Source: Rhodospirillales bacterium 24-66-33 (GTDB lineage: Bacteria > Pseudomonadota > Alphaproteobacteria > Reyranellales > Reyranellaceae). Taken from it: 64,000 nucleotides of DNA. Below the pieces are notes generated by a model. It searched no databases and was not told the DNA's origin. It saw only the letters and a list, made by a program, of their open reading frames with translations. The translations under genes and the position numbers were made by a program. The stretch is taken from NCBI GenBank assembly GCA_002281855.1, contig NCHQ01000027.1, positions 23,849-87,848 of the forward strand, in the 5' to 3' direction. Of the stretch, positions 51,357-59,771 are shown piece by piece. Every line of letters begins with the position of its first letter. Position 1 is the stretch's first letter.

Positions 51357-52532
51357 ATGCGTAGGTCATTCTTCGTGCTCGCCACCGCCGCCTTCCTGTT
51401 GGGCGCGTGCGGCGAGCCTCCCAAGACTAGCACGAGGACGGCGCAATCGGTGACCGTCACGCCGAAGGCCGGGTCGCCGCTCACCGCATCGGGCAAGGTC
51501 CGCATCGCTCTGCTGCTGCCGCTCAGCGGCCGCGCCGCGCCAATCGGGCAGGCGATGCAGCAGGCGGCCGAAATGGCGCTGTTCGACAGCGGCGCCAAGG
51601 AGCTGGCGCTGTCCGCCTACGACAGCGGGGAAAGCGCGGAGACCGCCGTCGAGGCCTATCGCAAAGCCCGCCTCGAAGGTGCAGCCCTCGTGCTGGGACC
51701 TCTCTACGGCACCTCGGCCAGCGCCCTGGTGCCGCTGGTGAGCCAGGGCGGCATGAACGTGATCGCCTTCTCCAATGACGAGCAGGTTGCGCAGCGCGGC
51801 GTCTGGATCATGGGCATCGCCGCCCCGCCGCAGGTCCGTCGCGTGGTCGATCATGCGTTCGAGTCCGGCATCCGCCGCTTCGCGACCTTCGTGCCGCAGA
51901 CGCCCTATGGCGAGCAGATGGGCCGCACGCTCGAAACCTATGTCACGACTCGCGGCGGCACCGTGGTCGGCCGCGAGTTCTTCGATCCCAGCGGTTCGAA
52001 TATCGCCACCCAGGCCCGCGAACTCGCGGCCACGGCCAAGGGCGACGGCGGCAAGGTCGCCGTCCTCGTCCCGGTGGCGCCGCCTCTCCTGTCGACCGCG
52101 CTGGCCTCGCTGGCGACCAATGGTCTCGACGGCCGTGCGATCCAGCTGATCGGCACGGGTGTCTGGGACTTCCCCGGCGTGGGCTCGGAAACCATGCTGC
52201 GCGGCGCCTGGTATGCCGCCCCCGATCCAGCCAAGCGGGCCGACTTCGAGCGCCGGTTCGTTTCGACCTACGGACGGCCGCCGCACCGGCTGGCGACCCT
52301 CGCCTATGACGGCGTGGGCCTCGCCGGCCAACTCGCGCGGATGAAGCCGGGCGGCGACTTCTCGGCCGAGGCGATCACCAATCCCAACGGCTGGTCCGGC
52401 GTCGATGGCATCTTCCGCTTCCTGCCCGACGGTCGCTCCGAGCGCGCGCTGGCCGTGATCGAGATCCAGGGCGACCGCGGCGTGGTCATCAGCCCCGCCC
52501 CCACGACCTTCGCGGGCCAGCCGACGAACTGA
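51357..52532 (+). CDS. LpoA-like penicillin-binding protein activator lipoprotein, 391 aa
   Basis: A signal with lipobox (MRRSFFVLATAAFLLGAC, lipidated Cys18) followed by a type-1 periplasmic binding fold: VRIALLLPLSGRAAPIGQAM, LVLGPLYGTSASALVPLVSQ, FVPQTPYGEQMGRTLETYV. In proteobacteria this fold next to rsmI/yraN corresponds to the LpoA C-terminal domain, which stimulates peptidoglycan synthase PBP1a. The N-terminal TPR half of E. coli LpoA is absent. That is usual for alphaproteobacterial relatives, so activation of a PBP is an inference here. Divergent from rsmI. Confidence 0.82.
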   Translation: MRRSFFVLATAAFLLGACGEPPKTSTRTAQSVTVTPKAGSPLTASGKVRIALLLPLSGRAAPIGQAMQQAAEMALFDSGAKELALSAYDSGESAETAVEAYRKARLEGAALVLGPLYGTSASALVPLVSQGGMNVIAFSNDEQVAQRGVWIMGIAAPPQVRRVVDHAFESGIRRFATFVPQTPYGEQMGRTLETYVTTRGGTVVGREFFDPSGSNIATQARELAATAKGDGGKVAVLVPVAPPLLSTALASLATNGLDGRAIQLIGTGVWDFPGVGSETMLRGAWYAAPDPAKRADFERRFVSTYGRPPHRLATLAYDGVGLAGQLARMKPGGDFSAEAITNPNGWSGVDGIFRFLPDGRSERALAVIEIQGDRGVVISPAPTTFAGQPTN

Positions 52533-52533
52533 G

Positions 52534-53271
52534 ATGGCCAACCCTCCCAAAGCGGGACTGCCCCGCGCCATCCTGTTCGACATGGACGACACGCTGATCC
52601 GTGCCTACGCCCAGCCCGAGGAGGCGTGGACCCGCCTGCTCCATGTCTTTTCCGCCCATCTCGACGCTCATGACGAGGCGGCCATCGCGCGCGTGCGGAC
52701 GGCCGTCATGGAGGAGGCGCGCGCCTTCTGGAACGACCGGGCCGAGGCCGCGAAGTGGCGGCTCGACATCCCGGGCGCCCGTCGGCTGTCGGTCCGTCGC
52801 GGGCTCGCGAAGCTTGGCCGCGAGGACGACGAACTGGCCGACCGCATCGCCGATTCCTTCACCGAGCTCAGGCGCAAGGAATACCGCCTCTATCCCGACG
52901 CTCATGCCACGGTCGACGCGTTGCGCGATGCCGGGGTGCGTCTGGCGCTCGTCACCAATGGCGCGGGCGAGACCCAGCGCGCCAAGATCGAGCGGTTCGA
53001 GCTCGCCCATCGCTTCCATCACATCCAGATCGAGGGCGAGTTCGGCCAGGGCAAACCCGAACTCGCGGTCTACCGCCATGCGCTGGAGCGGCTGGGTGTC
53101 GGTCCGGAAGATGCCTGGATGGTGGGCGACAACTACGAATGGGAAGTCGTGGCGCCGCAGGCGCTGGGCATGTGCGGCATCTGGTACGATCCGTTCGACG
53201 CCGGCGTGCCCGCGCACGCCACGGCCAAGCCGACGCGCATCATCAAGCGTCTGGCCGAACTGATCGAGTAG
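52534..53271 (+). CDS. HAD-family hydrolase, 245 aa
   Basis: A haloacid-dehalogenase-type phosphatase. Motif I is LFDMDDTLIRAY (nucleophile Asp near residue 15), motif II ALVTNGAG, motif III the Lys in GKPELAVYRHAL and motif IV MVGDNYEWEVVAPQ. The cap is a short helical domain (residues about 20-105). Substrate not evident; this subgroup often acts on small phosphates such as phosphoglycolate or sugar phosphates. It starts one base after the lipoprotein gene stop, so the two are co-transcribed. Confidence 0.9.
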   Translation: MANPPKAGLPRAILFDMDDTLIRAYAQPEEAWTRLLHVFSAHLDAHDEAAIARVRTAVMEEARAFWNDRAEAAKWRLDIPGARRLSVRRGLAKLGREDDELADRIADSFTELRRKEYRLYPDAHATVDALRDAGVRLALVTNGAGETQRAKIERFELAHRFHHIQIEGEFGQGKPELAVYRHALERLGVGPEDAWMVGDNYEWEVVAPQALGMCGIWYDPFDAGVPAHATAKPTRIIKRLAELIE

Positions 53272-53287
53272 CTGCCGGGATCGCCGA

Positions 53288-54067
53288 TCAGGCCGCGTTG
53301 CGCGGCGGCACGCCGATCGCGGCGCGGTCGTAGACCGCCTTCACCTCGGCGCTGCGCCGCCCGAGTTCGTAGCGCAGCCCGGTGTAGAGATTGACCGGGA
53401 ACGGCATGTCGGCGTTGAAGTCGATGATCAGCACGACCCGCGTCTCGTCGGTCTGGTTCTTGACCCAATGCTCGCGCGTGTCGTCGAACACTAGGGGGAC
53501 GCCCTCTTCCCAGAAGAAATGGTGGCCGCCGATCTCGATCCAGCACTTCTCCGGCTCGCTGGGCACGATCAGCGGATAGTGGAAGCGGACCACGCCCGCC
53601 GCGGAGCCGCGATGCGGCTCGATCTCGGCCCGACCCGCCAGGATGCTGAACAGCGCCGTGTGCACGCCCGGCAACCGGTTGATCGCAGCCATCGTGTCGG
53701 GAACGGCCGCCGTGTTCTCCGTGATCTCGTGGCCGTAGATCTTCAGGATGAACGTGCGCCAGGCCCTGCCCGGCACATAGAGGTCGCGCGGATGGACCTC
53801 GTGCAGGGTGGGAATTTCTTCATGGTGGCTGAGCAGGTAGTCCAGGTCGGCCTTGATCTGGGCGTGGCTCTTGCGGAGTTCGGCCAGCACCGGGAAGGAT
53901 CGCAGCGCATCCTCGCCCGCCAGCGGCAGCTTGGGCATGTTCCGCAGGATCCAGTCCGAGAGCTTGAGATTGAGCTTCTCCAGCGGCTCCTGGGGGACCC
54001 AGATGTTCCTGGTGAGATAGAAACGGCCCTTCTGGCCAACGCCCTGCGGCATATCCGTCGTCGTCAT
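53288..54067 (-). CDS. Aspartyl/asparaginyl beta-hydroxylase domain protein, 259 aa
   Basis: An Fe(II)/2-oxoglutarate oxygenase of the Asp_Arg_Hydrox family. The first His lies in EPHRGSAAGVVRFHYPLIVP and the distal His in FDDTREHWVKNQTDETRVVL, with the downstream Arg binding 2-oxoglutarate. Bacterial members hydroxylate amino-acid or lipid substrates (LpxO-like). No membrane segment is obvious. It is divergent from the cyclopropane synthase gene across about 200 bp. Confidence 0.88.
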   Translation of the reverse strand: MTTTDMPQGVGQKGRFYLTRNIWVPQEPLEKLNLKLSDWILRNMPKLPLAGEDALRSFPVLAELRKSHAQIKADLDYLLSHHEEIPTLHEVHPRDLYVPGRAWRTFILKIYGHEITENTAAVPDTMAAINRLPGVHTALFSILAGRAEIEPHRGSAAGVVRFHYPLIVPSEPEKCWIEIGGHHFFWEEGVPLVFDDTREHWVKNQTDETRVVLIIDFNADMPFPVNLYTGLRYELGRRSAEVKAVYDRAAIGVPPRNAA

Positions 54068-54263
54068 GCGGGAGCAATCCTACCTGCTGCCATGCCCGGT
54101 CTACTTGCATCGATGGCGCGATAAACGGCCGCCTCGTGCGTATCTTGCGCCCTTCTGAGACAAAAAAATTTCCAATGCAATAACCCGGAATGTCGCAAAA
54201 ACCGCGTGGTCCGCTGCGTGCGCGAATGGCCTATGGTGCCCCGATGAACATCAGGGCCACTCA

Positions 54264-55154
54264 ATGACTCAAAATGCACATGCCGCCGGCGCCTCGCCCG
54301 AGGCCATCCGTTCGCACTATGACGTAGGTAATGATTTCTATCGGCTGTGGCTCGACGAGACGATGACCTACTCCTCGGCGATGTGGCGCGACGAGAGCGA
54401 CGCCGCCCCTCTGGCCGATGCCCAGCGCCGCAAGATCGACTGGCACCTGCGCAGCTCGGGCGCCGACCGCGCGACCTCCCTGCTCGACATCGGTTGCGGC
54501 TGGGGCGGCATGTTGCGCGCGGCCGTCGCGACGCGCGCGCCCGGTTCGCCCGCCTTGCAGCGCGGCGTCGGCCTGACCCTGAGCGACGCGCAGGCCGAAC
54601 TCGCCCGCGCAGCCCTGCGCGAGGCCGGCTCGCCGCCCGTCGAGATCCGCGTCGAGAGCTGGGCCGATCACCAGCCCGCCGAGCCCTACGGCGCCATCAT
54701 CTCGGTGGGCGCGTTCGAGCACTTCACCAAGCCCAAGGACGATGCGGCCACCAAGACCGCGATCTACCGCCACTTCTTCACGCGCTGCCACGACATGCTG
54801 GCGCCCGATGCGCGCATGACCTTGCAGACCATCGCCTATGGCGATCCCGACGACAAAGTGCCGATGGGTCCCCTGGTCGAAGACATCTTTCCCGAATCAG
54901 AACTGCCGCGGCTGCCGGAGATTCTGGCCGCCGCCAACGGGATCTTCGAGGTCGAGCGCTTTCGCAACGACCGCACCGACTATGGCCGGACCTGCGAGAT
55001 CTGGGCGGCCAATCTCAAGAACCGGCGGGCCGAAGCGCTCGAGATGGTCGGCAAGGAGCAGACGCGACGCTACGAGCGCTACCTCAAATTCTCTGCCTGG
55101 GGCTTCTTCTCGCACCGCCTGCATCTGCTGCGCTTCCGCCTCAAGCGCCGCTAG
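54264..55154 (+). CDS. Cyclopropane-fatty-acyl-phospholipid synthase-family methyltransferase, 296 aa
   Basis: SAM-dependent methyltransferase acting on membrane lipid double bonds or a related substrate. It begins with IRSHYDVGNDFYRLWLDETM and TYSSAMW, the family hallmark. The SAM site is LLDIGCGWGGMLRAA and the carbonate/acid site is ISVGAFEHFTKPKD. It lacks the N-terminal domain of E. coli Cfa, so it is a short member and could instead act on other lipids. The next gene follows by 12 bp. Confidence 0.88.
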   Translation: MTQNAHAAGASPEAIRSHYDVGNDFYRLWLDETMTYSSAMWRDESDAAPLADAQRRKIDWHLRSSGADRATSLLDIGCGWGGMLRAAVATRAPGSPALQRGVGLTLSDAQAELARAALREAGSPPVEIRVESWADHQPAEPYGAIISVGAFEHFTKPKDDAATKTAIYRHFFTRCHDMLAPDARMTLQTIAYGDPDDKVPMGPLVEDIFPESELPRLPEILAAANGIFEVERFRNDRTDYGRTCEIWAANLKNRRAEALEMVGKEQTRRYERYLKFSAWGFFSHRLHLLRFRLKRR

Positions 55155-55166
55155 CCGGGAGCCGTC

Positions 55167-55466
55167 ATGACCGCGCTCGACGCCTTCGCCGCCAGCGTCA
55201 CGGCCGACGCACCGCCCGCCGGGTCCGGCCCGGCGCTGCAGGCTCTGTGGTGGGCGCGACGCGGCGACTGGGCGCAGGCCCACGAATGCGTCCAGGCGCA
55301 CGAGGGCGAGCCGGACTGCGACAGCGTCCACGCCCATCTCCATCGCCAGGAGGGCGATCTCGCAAATGCCGGCTACTGGTACCGCCGCGCCGGCCGGCCG
55401 GTGTCGCAGCAGCCGCTCGACGCGGAATGGGCGGCGCTTGCGGCGGAACTGCTCGCGAGGGCCTGA
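55167..55466 (+). CDS. Small conserved hypothetical protein, 99 aa
   Basis: A short helical protein with WWARRGDWAQAHECVQAHEG then DCDSVHAHLHRQEGDLANAG then YWYRRAGRP, resembling a pair of TPR-like helices. I have seen such proteins in alphaproteobacteria without an assigned role. It lies 12 bp after the methyltransferase gene, so it is probably in the same operon. Confidence 0.7.
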   Translation: MTALDAFAASVTADAPPAGSGPALQALWWARRGDWAQAHECVQAHEGEPDCDSVHAHLHRQEGDLANAGYWYRRAGRPVSQQPLDAEWAALAAELLARA

Positions 55467-55569
55467 CGGCGAGATCGGCTATCCAGCACATTCCGTGCAA
55501 AATACCGGGTAACATCGACCCGTCAGCGGTACCTGGATACCTGTTTCAGGGGTGCGACTCTGGCTTCGA

Positions 55570-55596
55570 TTATTTCGTTTATTTCGTTTATTTCGT
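55570..55596. repeat. Three perfect 9-bp tandem repeats (TTATTTCGT)
   Basis: Positions 55570-55578, 55579-55587 and 55588-55596, in an AT-rich intergenic stretch between a hypothetical gene and a small peptide gene. Confidence 0.9.
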
Positions 55597-55706
55597 TTGA
55601 GCACATAGCGGCTCTCGCGCGCGGGATGCTCACCGCACGGCAAAGTCATGCACTCTTGAGGAAACACGCCAGCCGGCATGGCATTTGAGCCGCAGGAGGC
55701 CAAGCC

Positions 55707-55784
55707 ATGCTCGGTGTCATCGTCCTTCTGGTCATCTTCGCCGGATCGCAGTGGTTTCATCACCCCGGTAGCCGCGGCTTCTGA
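55707..55784 (+). CDS. 25-residue putative membrane peptide
   Basis: ATG 55707 is preceded by CAGGAGG at a good distance (7-8 bases). The peptide begins MLGVIVLLVIFAGSQWF, a single hydrophobic helix, then a polar basic tail (HHPGSRGF), and stops at TGA 55782-55784. The ribosome binding site and helix make it more credible than a chance frame. No function can be assigned. It lies convergent with the ferredoxin gene. Confidence 0.5.
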   Translation: MLGVIVLLVIFAGSQWFHHPGSRGF

Positions 55785-55798
55785 GGCTGCTTCGCCGG

Positions 55799-56149
55799 CT
55801 ATTTGTCTTCCGGCTTCAGCATCAGCCGCTCGACCCGGCCGCCCTTCAGCAGGTGGGTGTCCAGCACCTCGTCGACGTCTTCCTTGGTCGGCACCCGGTA
55901 CCAGATGCCTTCGGGATAGATGACGAGGGTCGGCCCGAGCTCGCAGCGGTCGAGGCAGCCGGCATTGTTGATGCGCACGTTCTTGAGGCCGAGCGCCTTG
56001 GCGCGGCTCTTCATGTGGTCGCGCAGGGCCTCGCCGCCGCGTTCGGCGCAGCAGCCCCGCGGATGGCCGGCGGGACGCCGGTTGGTGCAGCAGAAGACGT
56101 GGGCTTCGTAATAGGGCTTGGGATCGGCTGGCTGGTCGCGCTGGCTCAT
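55799..56149 (-). CDS. Thioredoxin-like [2Fe-2S] ferredoxin, 116 aa
   Basis: HVFCCTNRRPAGHPRGCCAE and RINNAGCLDRCELGPTLVIY give the cysteine spacing of thioredoxin-fold [2Fe-2S] ferredoxins, small electron carriers. VPTKEDVDEVLDTHLLKG is the usual C-terminus of this group. Full length. It lies 7 bp from the next minus-strand gene and is probably co-transcribed with it. The redox partner is unknown. Confidence 0.9.
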   Translation of the reverse strand: MSQRDQPADPKPYYEAHVFCCTNRRPAGHPRGCCAERGGEALRDHMKSRAKALGLKNVRINNAGCLDRCELGPTLVIYPEGIWYRVPTKEDVDEVLDTHLLKGGRVERLMLKPEDK

Positions 56150-56156
56150 GATCGGG

Positions 56157-56423
56157 CTATTCCTTCTTGGTCGATCCGCCCGAGGCGATGTTGGCGAGCT
56201 GGGACCAGAAGACCTGCTGCATCTGCTGCATCTGGTCCATGCCCTGCATGGAGGCCGGCAGCCAGGTCTTGAAGATCGTCTCGGGGTTCATCGACCCCAG
56301 GCTGGAGCGCAGGCGCTCCTCGATCTCGTTCATGATGCGATCCTGCATCGGCTTGATGTCCGGCAGGCCCATGAAGGCGCGGGCCTCCTCGGGCGTGCAG
56401 GTCACTTCGACATTCACCTTCAT
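56157..56423 (-). CDS. DUF6489-like small protein, 88 aa
   Basis: Starts MKVNVEVTCTPEEARAFMGL then PDIKPMQDRIMNEIEER, with a C-terminal QMQQMQQVFWSQLANIA stretch. This matches a family I recall as DUF6489, typical of Rhodospirillales-type alphaproteobacteria and of unknown function. The Gln/Met-rich tail is probably helical. It is upstream of the ferredoxin gene in the same direction and divergent from the lyase gene by 43 bp. Confidence 0.75.
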   Translation of the reverse strand: MKVNVEVTCTPEEARAFMGLPDIKPMQDRIMNEIEERLRSSLGSMNPETIFKTWLPASMQGMDQMQQMQQVFWSQLANIASGGSTKKE

Positions 56424-56466
56424 GGGCCACTCCGTTTTGACGAGCTTAGCATGCTATGACCCGGGC

Positions 56467-57642
56467 ATGACGACCCCCCGGTTGGCCCCCTGGTTGGCCA
56501 AAAATCCGCGCGCCACGCGCCCCCTCGAATTCGGTCGCGAACAGCAGTTCGTGATCAATCCCAACGGGATTCCCGAACTGTGCGAGGAGCTGAAGGCCTG
56601 CCCGGCGCACAAGCCGACGCCGCTCTACGAGCTGCCGGCCCTGGCCGCCCGCCTGGGCGTGGGCGAGATCCGGGTCAAGGACGAGAGCCAGCGCTTCGGC
56701 TTCGGCGCCTTCAAGGCGCTGGGCGGCGTGATCGCGGTCGCCAACGTGCTGACCGGCGCGGTCGGCGAGGCCCATCATTTCACGCCCTCCTTCGAGAGCG
56801 TGATGAAGGGCGGGCACAAGGAAATTACCGGCCGCTTCGTGTTCACCGCCGCCAGTTCGGGAAACCATGGGCGCTCGGTCGCCGCCGGCGCGAAGCTGTT
56901 CGGCAATCGCTGCGTGATCTTCCTGCCGAAATTCACCAGCGCCGAGAAGGAGACCGCCATCCGGGCGCGCGGCGCCGAGGTGATCCGGGTCGATGGCGAC
57001 TACGACACCGCCGTCGCCGAGTGCCGCCGCCAGGCCGAAACCAACGGCTGGACGATCATCTCCGATACGTCGTGGGAGGGCTACGATTCGGTGCCGCGCA
57101 GCGTCATGCGCGGCTATTGCGTGCTGGTCCACGAGGCGGCGGTCCAGCAATGGGGCGCCGCCCCCACCCATGTCTTCGTCCAGGCCGGCGTCGGCGGACT
57201 GGCGGCGGCGGTGATCGGCTATCTCTGGGCGGTGTGCGACGAGCGGCCGGTCTCGATCGTGGTCGAACCCGAAAGCGCCGACTGCTGGTTCCAGAGCAAC
57301 CTCGCCGGCCAGCCCACGCTGGCCAGCGGCGACGCCGACACGGTGATGGGCGGCCTGGCCTGCCGCGAGATCTCGCCCGTGACCTGGCCGATCATCGGCG
57401 CGGCGGCCGACTGGTTCATGACCATCCAGGAGGACGGCGTCCTGCCGGCCCGCCGCCTCTACGCCAACCCGCTGGGCCACGACCCCGCGATCCTCTCCGG
57501 CCCCTCGGGCTGCGCCGGCCTCGCCGGCCTGATGCGCGTCTGTACCGACGCGGCCGCCTTCAAGGCGCTGGGCCTCGGCCCGACCTCGCGCGTGCTGCTG
57601 ATCAACAGCGAGGGCAATCTGGGCGAGCCGTTGCCGTCCTGA
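56467..57642 (+). CDS. dpaL: Diaminopropionate ammonia-lyase, 391 aa
   Basis: PLP enzyme converting 2,3-diaminopropionate to pyruvate and ammonia. RVKDESQRFGFGAFKALGGV carries the PLP lysine, FTAASSGNHGRSVAAGAKLF is the phosphate loop of fold-type II, and WTIISDTSWEGYDSVPRSVM is diagnostic of this subfamily. VFVQAGVGGLAAAVIGYLW and a C-terminal INSEGNLGEP complete the cofactor site. ATG 56467 gives a normal-length protein; the frame is open upstream but overlaps the divergent gene. Probably amino-acid catabolism. Confidence 0.9.
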   Translation: MTTPRLAPWLAKNPRATRPLEFGREQQFVINPNGIPELCEELKACPAHKPTPLYELPALAARLGVGEIRVKDESQRFGFGAFKALGGVIAVANVLTGAVGEAHHFTPSFESVMKGGHKEITGRFVFTAASSGNHGRSVAAGAKLFGNRCVIFLPKFTSAEKETAIRARGAEVIRVDGDYDTAVAECRRQAETNGWTIISDTSWEGYDSVPRSVMRGYCVLVHEAAVQQWGAAPTHVFVQAGVGGLAAAVIGYLWAVCDERPVSIVVEPESADCWFQSNLAGQPTLASGDADTVMGGLACREISPVTWPIIGAAADWFMTIQEDGVLPARRLYANPLGHDPAILSGPSGCAGLAGLMRVCTDAAAFKALGLGPTSRVLLINSEGNLGEPLPS

Positions 57643-57655
57643 CGGAACGACGATC

Positions 57656-58078
57656 ATGCCGGTTCCTTTCGAATACAAGCGCGCGTCGATGGCGTTCGAG
57701 CAGTTCATGCTCGATGCGCGGGACATTTCCGGCCTCGCGACCACGCATCAGACCTACACGATGGTGCAAGGGGTGTTTCAGGCCTTTCGCCGCCGCCTCG
57801 ACGTGAAGGAGGCGATCCGGTTCGCCAACGTGCTGCCGCCTGTCCTGCGCGCGCTGTTCGTCGCCGATTGGGATCTCGACGAACCGCGCCGTCCTTTCGC
57901 CGACCGTGCCACCATGACCCACGAAGTGCAGGCGCTGCGTCCCGACCACAACTTCGCCCCCGATTCCTCGGTCGGGAGCGTAGCGGCGGCCCTGCGCCGG
58001 AACATCGACCAGGTCGCACTGGATCGCGTCCTGGCGAGTTTGCCGCCCGGCGCCTTGGCATTCTGGCAGGTCGGCTGA
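57656..58078 (+). CDS. DUF2267 family protein, 140 aa
   Basis: Contains FQAFRRRLDVKEAIRFANVL then PPVLRALFVADWD (about residues 40-75), the DUF2267 signature of tandem four-helix units. These proteins have no assigned function. It lies 13 bp after dpaL on the same strand. No signal peptide is visible. Confidence 0.85.
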   Translation: MPVPFEYKRASMAFEQFMLDARDISGLATTHQTYTMVQGVFQAFRRRLDVKEAIRFANVLPPVLRALFVADWDLDEPRRPFADRATMTHEVQALRPDHNFAPDSSVGSVAAALRRNIDQVALDRVLASLPPGALAFWQVG

Positions 58079-58160
58079 CCTTAAGTTGTCCTTTCCCTAT
58101 CTCTGCCCGCTGTGGTAGCAATTTTCGCCGAAATCATCCGGCAGGGGGAGATACAAGAGA

Positions 58161-58781
58161 ATGAACGTGGGGAAACTGGCGGGCCTTGGCCGCCTGATGA
58201 TTTCTGTCGGCCTGCTGTCGACGTCTGCGGCTTGTGCGACGGTGGTCGGTGGCACCACCCAGGAAGTCTACGTCGATACCGAGCCGAAGGGCGCCACCTG
58301 CGCGGTCAATCGCCAGGGCGCCACCGTCGGGTTCATCAGGCCGACACCGGGCAAGGTGGGCCTCTCGCGCTCCAAGGAAACCGTCATCCTGGCCTGCACC
58401 CTCGACGGCTACGAGCAGTCGAACGAGGTCCTGGTCGCCAGCTTCACCGGTGCCACGGTCGGCAACCTCCTGCTGGGTGGACTGGTCGGCGTCGCCATCG
58501 ATGCGGCCTCCGGCGCCAACAACAAGTACCCCGAGCGCGTGATGGTCATCCTGACACCCGCGAGCTTCCCCAGCGACGAGGCGCGCGATGCCCACTATGC
58601 CGGCATCCGCCAGCGCATCGAAGCCGGCGCCAAGGCCGAAATCGACCTCGTGAACACGCGCTGCAGCTCGACCAACCGCGAACTCTGCACGATCGAGGCC
58701 AAGCAGATCTCCGACGCCCGCGACAAGGCGCTGGCCGATCTCGACAAGCGCCGGCTGGCCGCCAAGGTCGTCCCGGCCTGA
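58161..58781 (+). CDS. Putative lipoprotein, 206 aa
   Basis: The signal with lipobox runs MNVGKLAGLGRLMISVGLLS then TSAAC (lipidated Cys25). It is followed by GGTTQEVYVDTEPKGATCAV, which looks like a PEGA-like beta domain common in envelope lipoproteins, and a glycine-rich hydrophobic stretch (ATVGNLLLGGLVGVAIDAAS). The C-terminal half is helical and charged. ATG 58161 follows a GGAG-like site. Anchoring in the outer membrane or inner membrane outer leaflet is likely. Function unknown. Confidence 0.75.
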   Translation: MNVGKLAGLGRLMISVGLLSTSAACATVVGGTTQEVYVDTEPKGATCAVNRQGATVGFIRPTPGKVGLSRSKETVILACTLDGYEQSNEVLVASFTGATVGNLLLGGLVGVAIDAASGANNKYPERVMVILTPASFPSDEARDAHYAGIRQRIEAGAKAEIDLVNTRCSSTNRELCTIEAKQISDARDKALADLDKRRLAAKVVPA

Positions 58782-58856
58782 CGTCGGCTCGCTGACGTTC
58801 TTGTCTCGCTGCACGAAGCGACGCATCCTGCGGATCAATTACAGGAGTTCCGTTTC

Positions 58857-59600
58857 GTGCAGCTTCAGCTCAAGACCTGGCAGTTCGTCGACGATTATCT
58901 CAAGACAAAGACCGGCATCATCATCCCCATCGGCTCGACCGAGCAGCATGGCCCCACGGGCCTGATCGGCACCGACGCGCTGACCGCCGAGATGATCGCC
59001 CGCGGCGCCGGCGAGAAGGTGGGCGCGCTGGTGGCGCCGACCATCTCGGTCGGCATGGCGCAGCATCATCTCGACTTCGCCGGCTCGATCACGCTCAAGC
59101 CCACGACGCTGATCGCCGTCGTGCGCGACACGGTGGTGTCGCTGGCGCGGCATGGTTTCACGCGCTTCTTCTTCGTGAACGGCCATGGCGGCAACATCGC
59201 CACCGTCACGGCGGCCTTCTCGGAGATCTATGCCGAGCGCTCGATGGAGCGGATGAGCAACCAGCCCTCCATCAAGTGCGCCCTGCGCAACTGGTGGGAC
59301 GGGCCGGGCATCAAGCGGCTGAGTTCCGAACTCTATCCGACCGGTGAAGGCAGCCATGCGACCGCCTCCGAGGTGGCGCTGACCTGGTACAAGTATCCCG
59401 AGACGATCCAGCGCAAGGAGATGGAGCCGCGCATCGCGCCGAACGGCTCGTTCGCCGACGCCGAGGATTACCGCCGCACCTTCCCCGACGGTCGCATCGG
59501 CTCGGACCCCAACCAGGCGACGCCCGAGCACGGCAAGCGCTTCTACGACACCGCCGTCGAAGAGGTCGCCCGCGACTACGAGGCCTGGGTGGCGCGGTAG
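58857..59600 (+). CDS. Creatininase-family amidohydrolase, 247 aa
   Basis: Metal-dependent hydrolase. IIPIGSTEQHGPTGLIGTDA (Glu, His and Asp ligands), FFVNGHGGNIATV and PTGEGSHATASEVAL carry the expected metal-binding residues. The start is GTG at 58857 after AGGAGTTCC. Family members hydrolyse creatinine or open small cyclic amides, including the MftE-type enzymes that trim mycofactocin, so the substrate cannot be stated. It is followed by a long intergenic palindrome. Confidence 0.88.
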   Translation: MQLQLKTWQFVDDYLKTKTGIIIPIGSTEQHGPTGLIGTDALTAEMIARGAGEKVGALVAPTISVGMAQHHLDFAGSITLKPTTLIAVVRDTVVSLARHGFTRFFFVNGHGGNIATVTAAFSEIYAERSMERMSNQPSIKCALRNWWDGPGIKRLSSELYPTGEGSHATASEVALTWYKYPETIQRKEMEPRIAPNGSFADAEDYRRTFPDGRIGSDPNQATPEHGKRFYDTAVEEVARDYEAWVAR

Positions 59601-59614
59601 AATTTTTCTACAAC

Positions 59615-59732
59615 CACCTCACCCTGAGGAGCGTTCCGAAGGAGCGCGTCTCGAAGGGTGGGCACACGAGCACCTCGTCTGTTGCCCATCCTTCGAGACG
59701 CCGCGCTTCGCACGGCTCCTCAGGATGAGGGT
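59615..59732. repeat. Long nested palindromic intergenic element (copy 1)
   Basis: Outer arms CCCTGAGGAGC and GCTCCTCAGGATGAGG and inner arms GCGTCTCGAAGGGTGGGCA and TGCCCATCCTTCGAGACGC form a nested hairpin. A similar element is at 63814-63922. This resembles the abundant intergenic palindromes seen in many alphaproteobacteria. Confidence 0.85.
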
Positions 59733-59771
59733 TAGTGGGTGAACCCGCCGCGGAATGCCCCAAACCGATCG

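Noticed and set aside
53288..54067. Core Asp/Asn hydroxylase and the TIGR02466-like oxygenase (62077-62712) as part of the RiPP system
   Set aside because: Both lie in core neighbourhoods more than 17 kb outside the island, with no linkage to the cluster.
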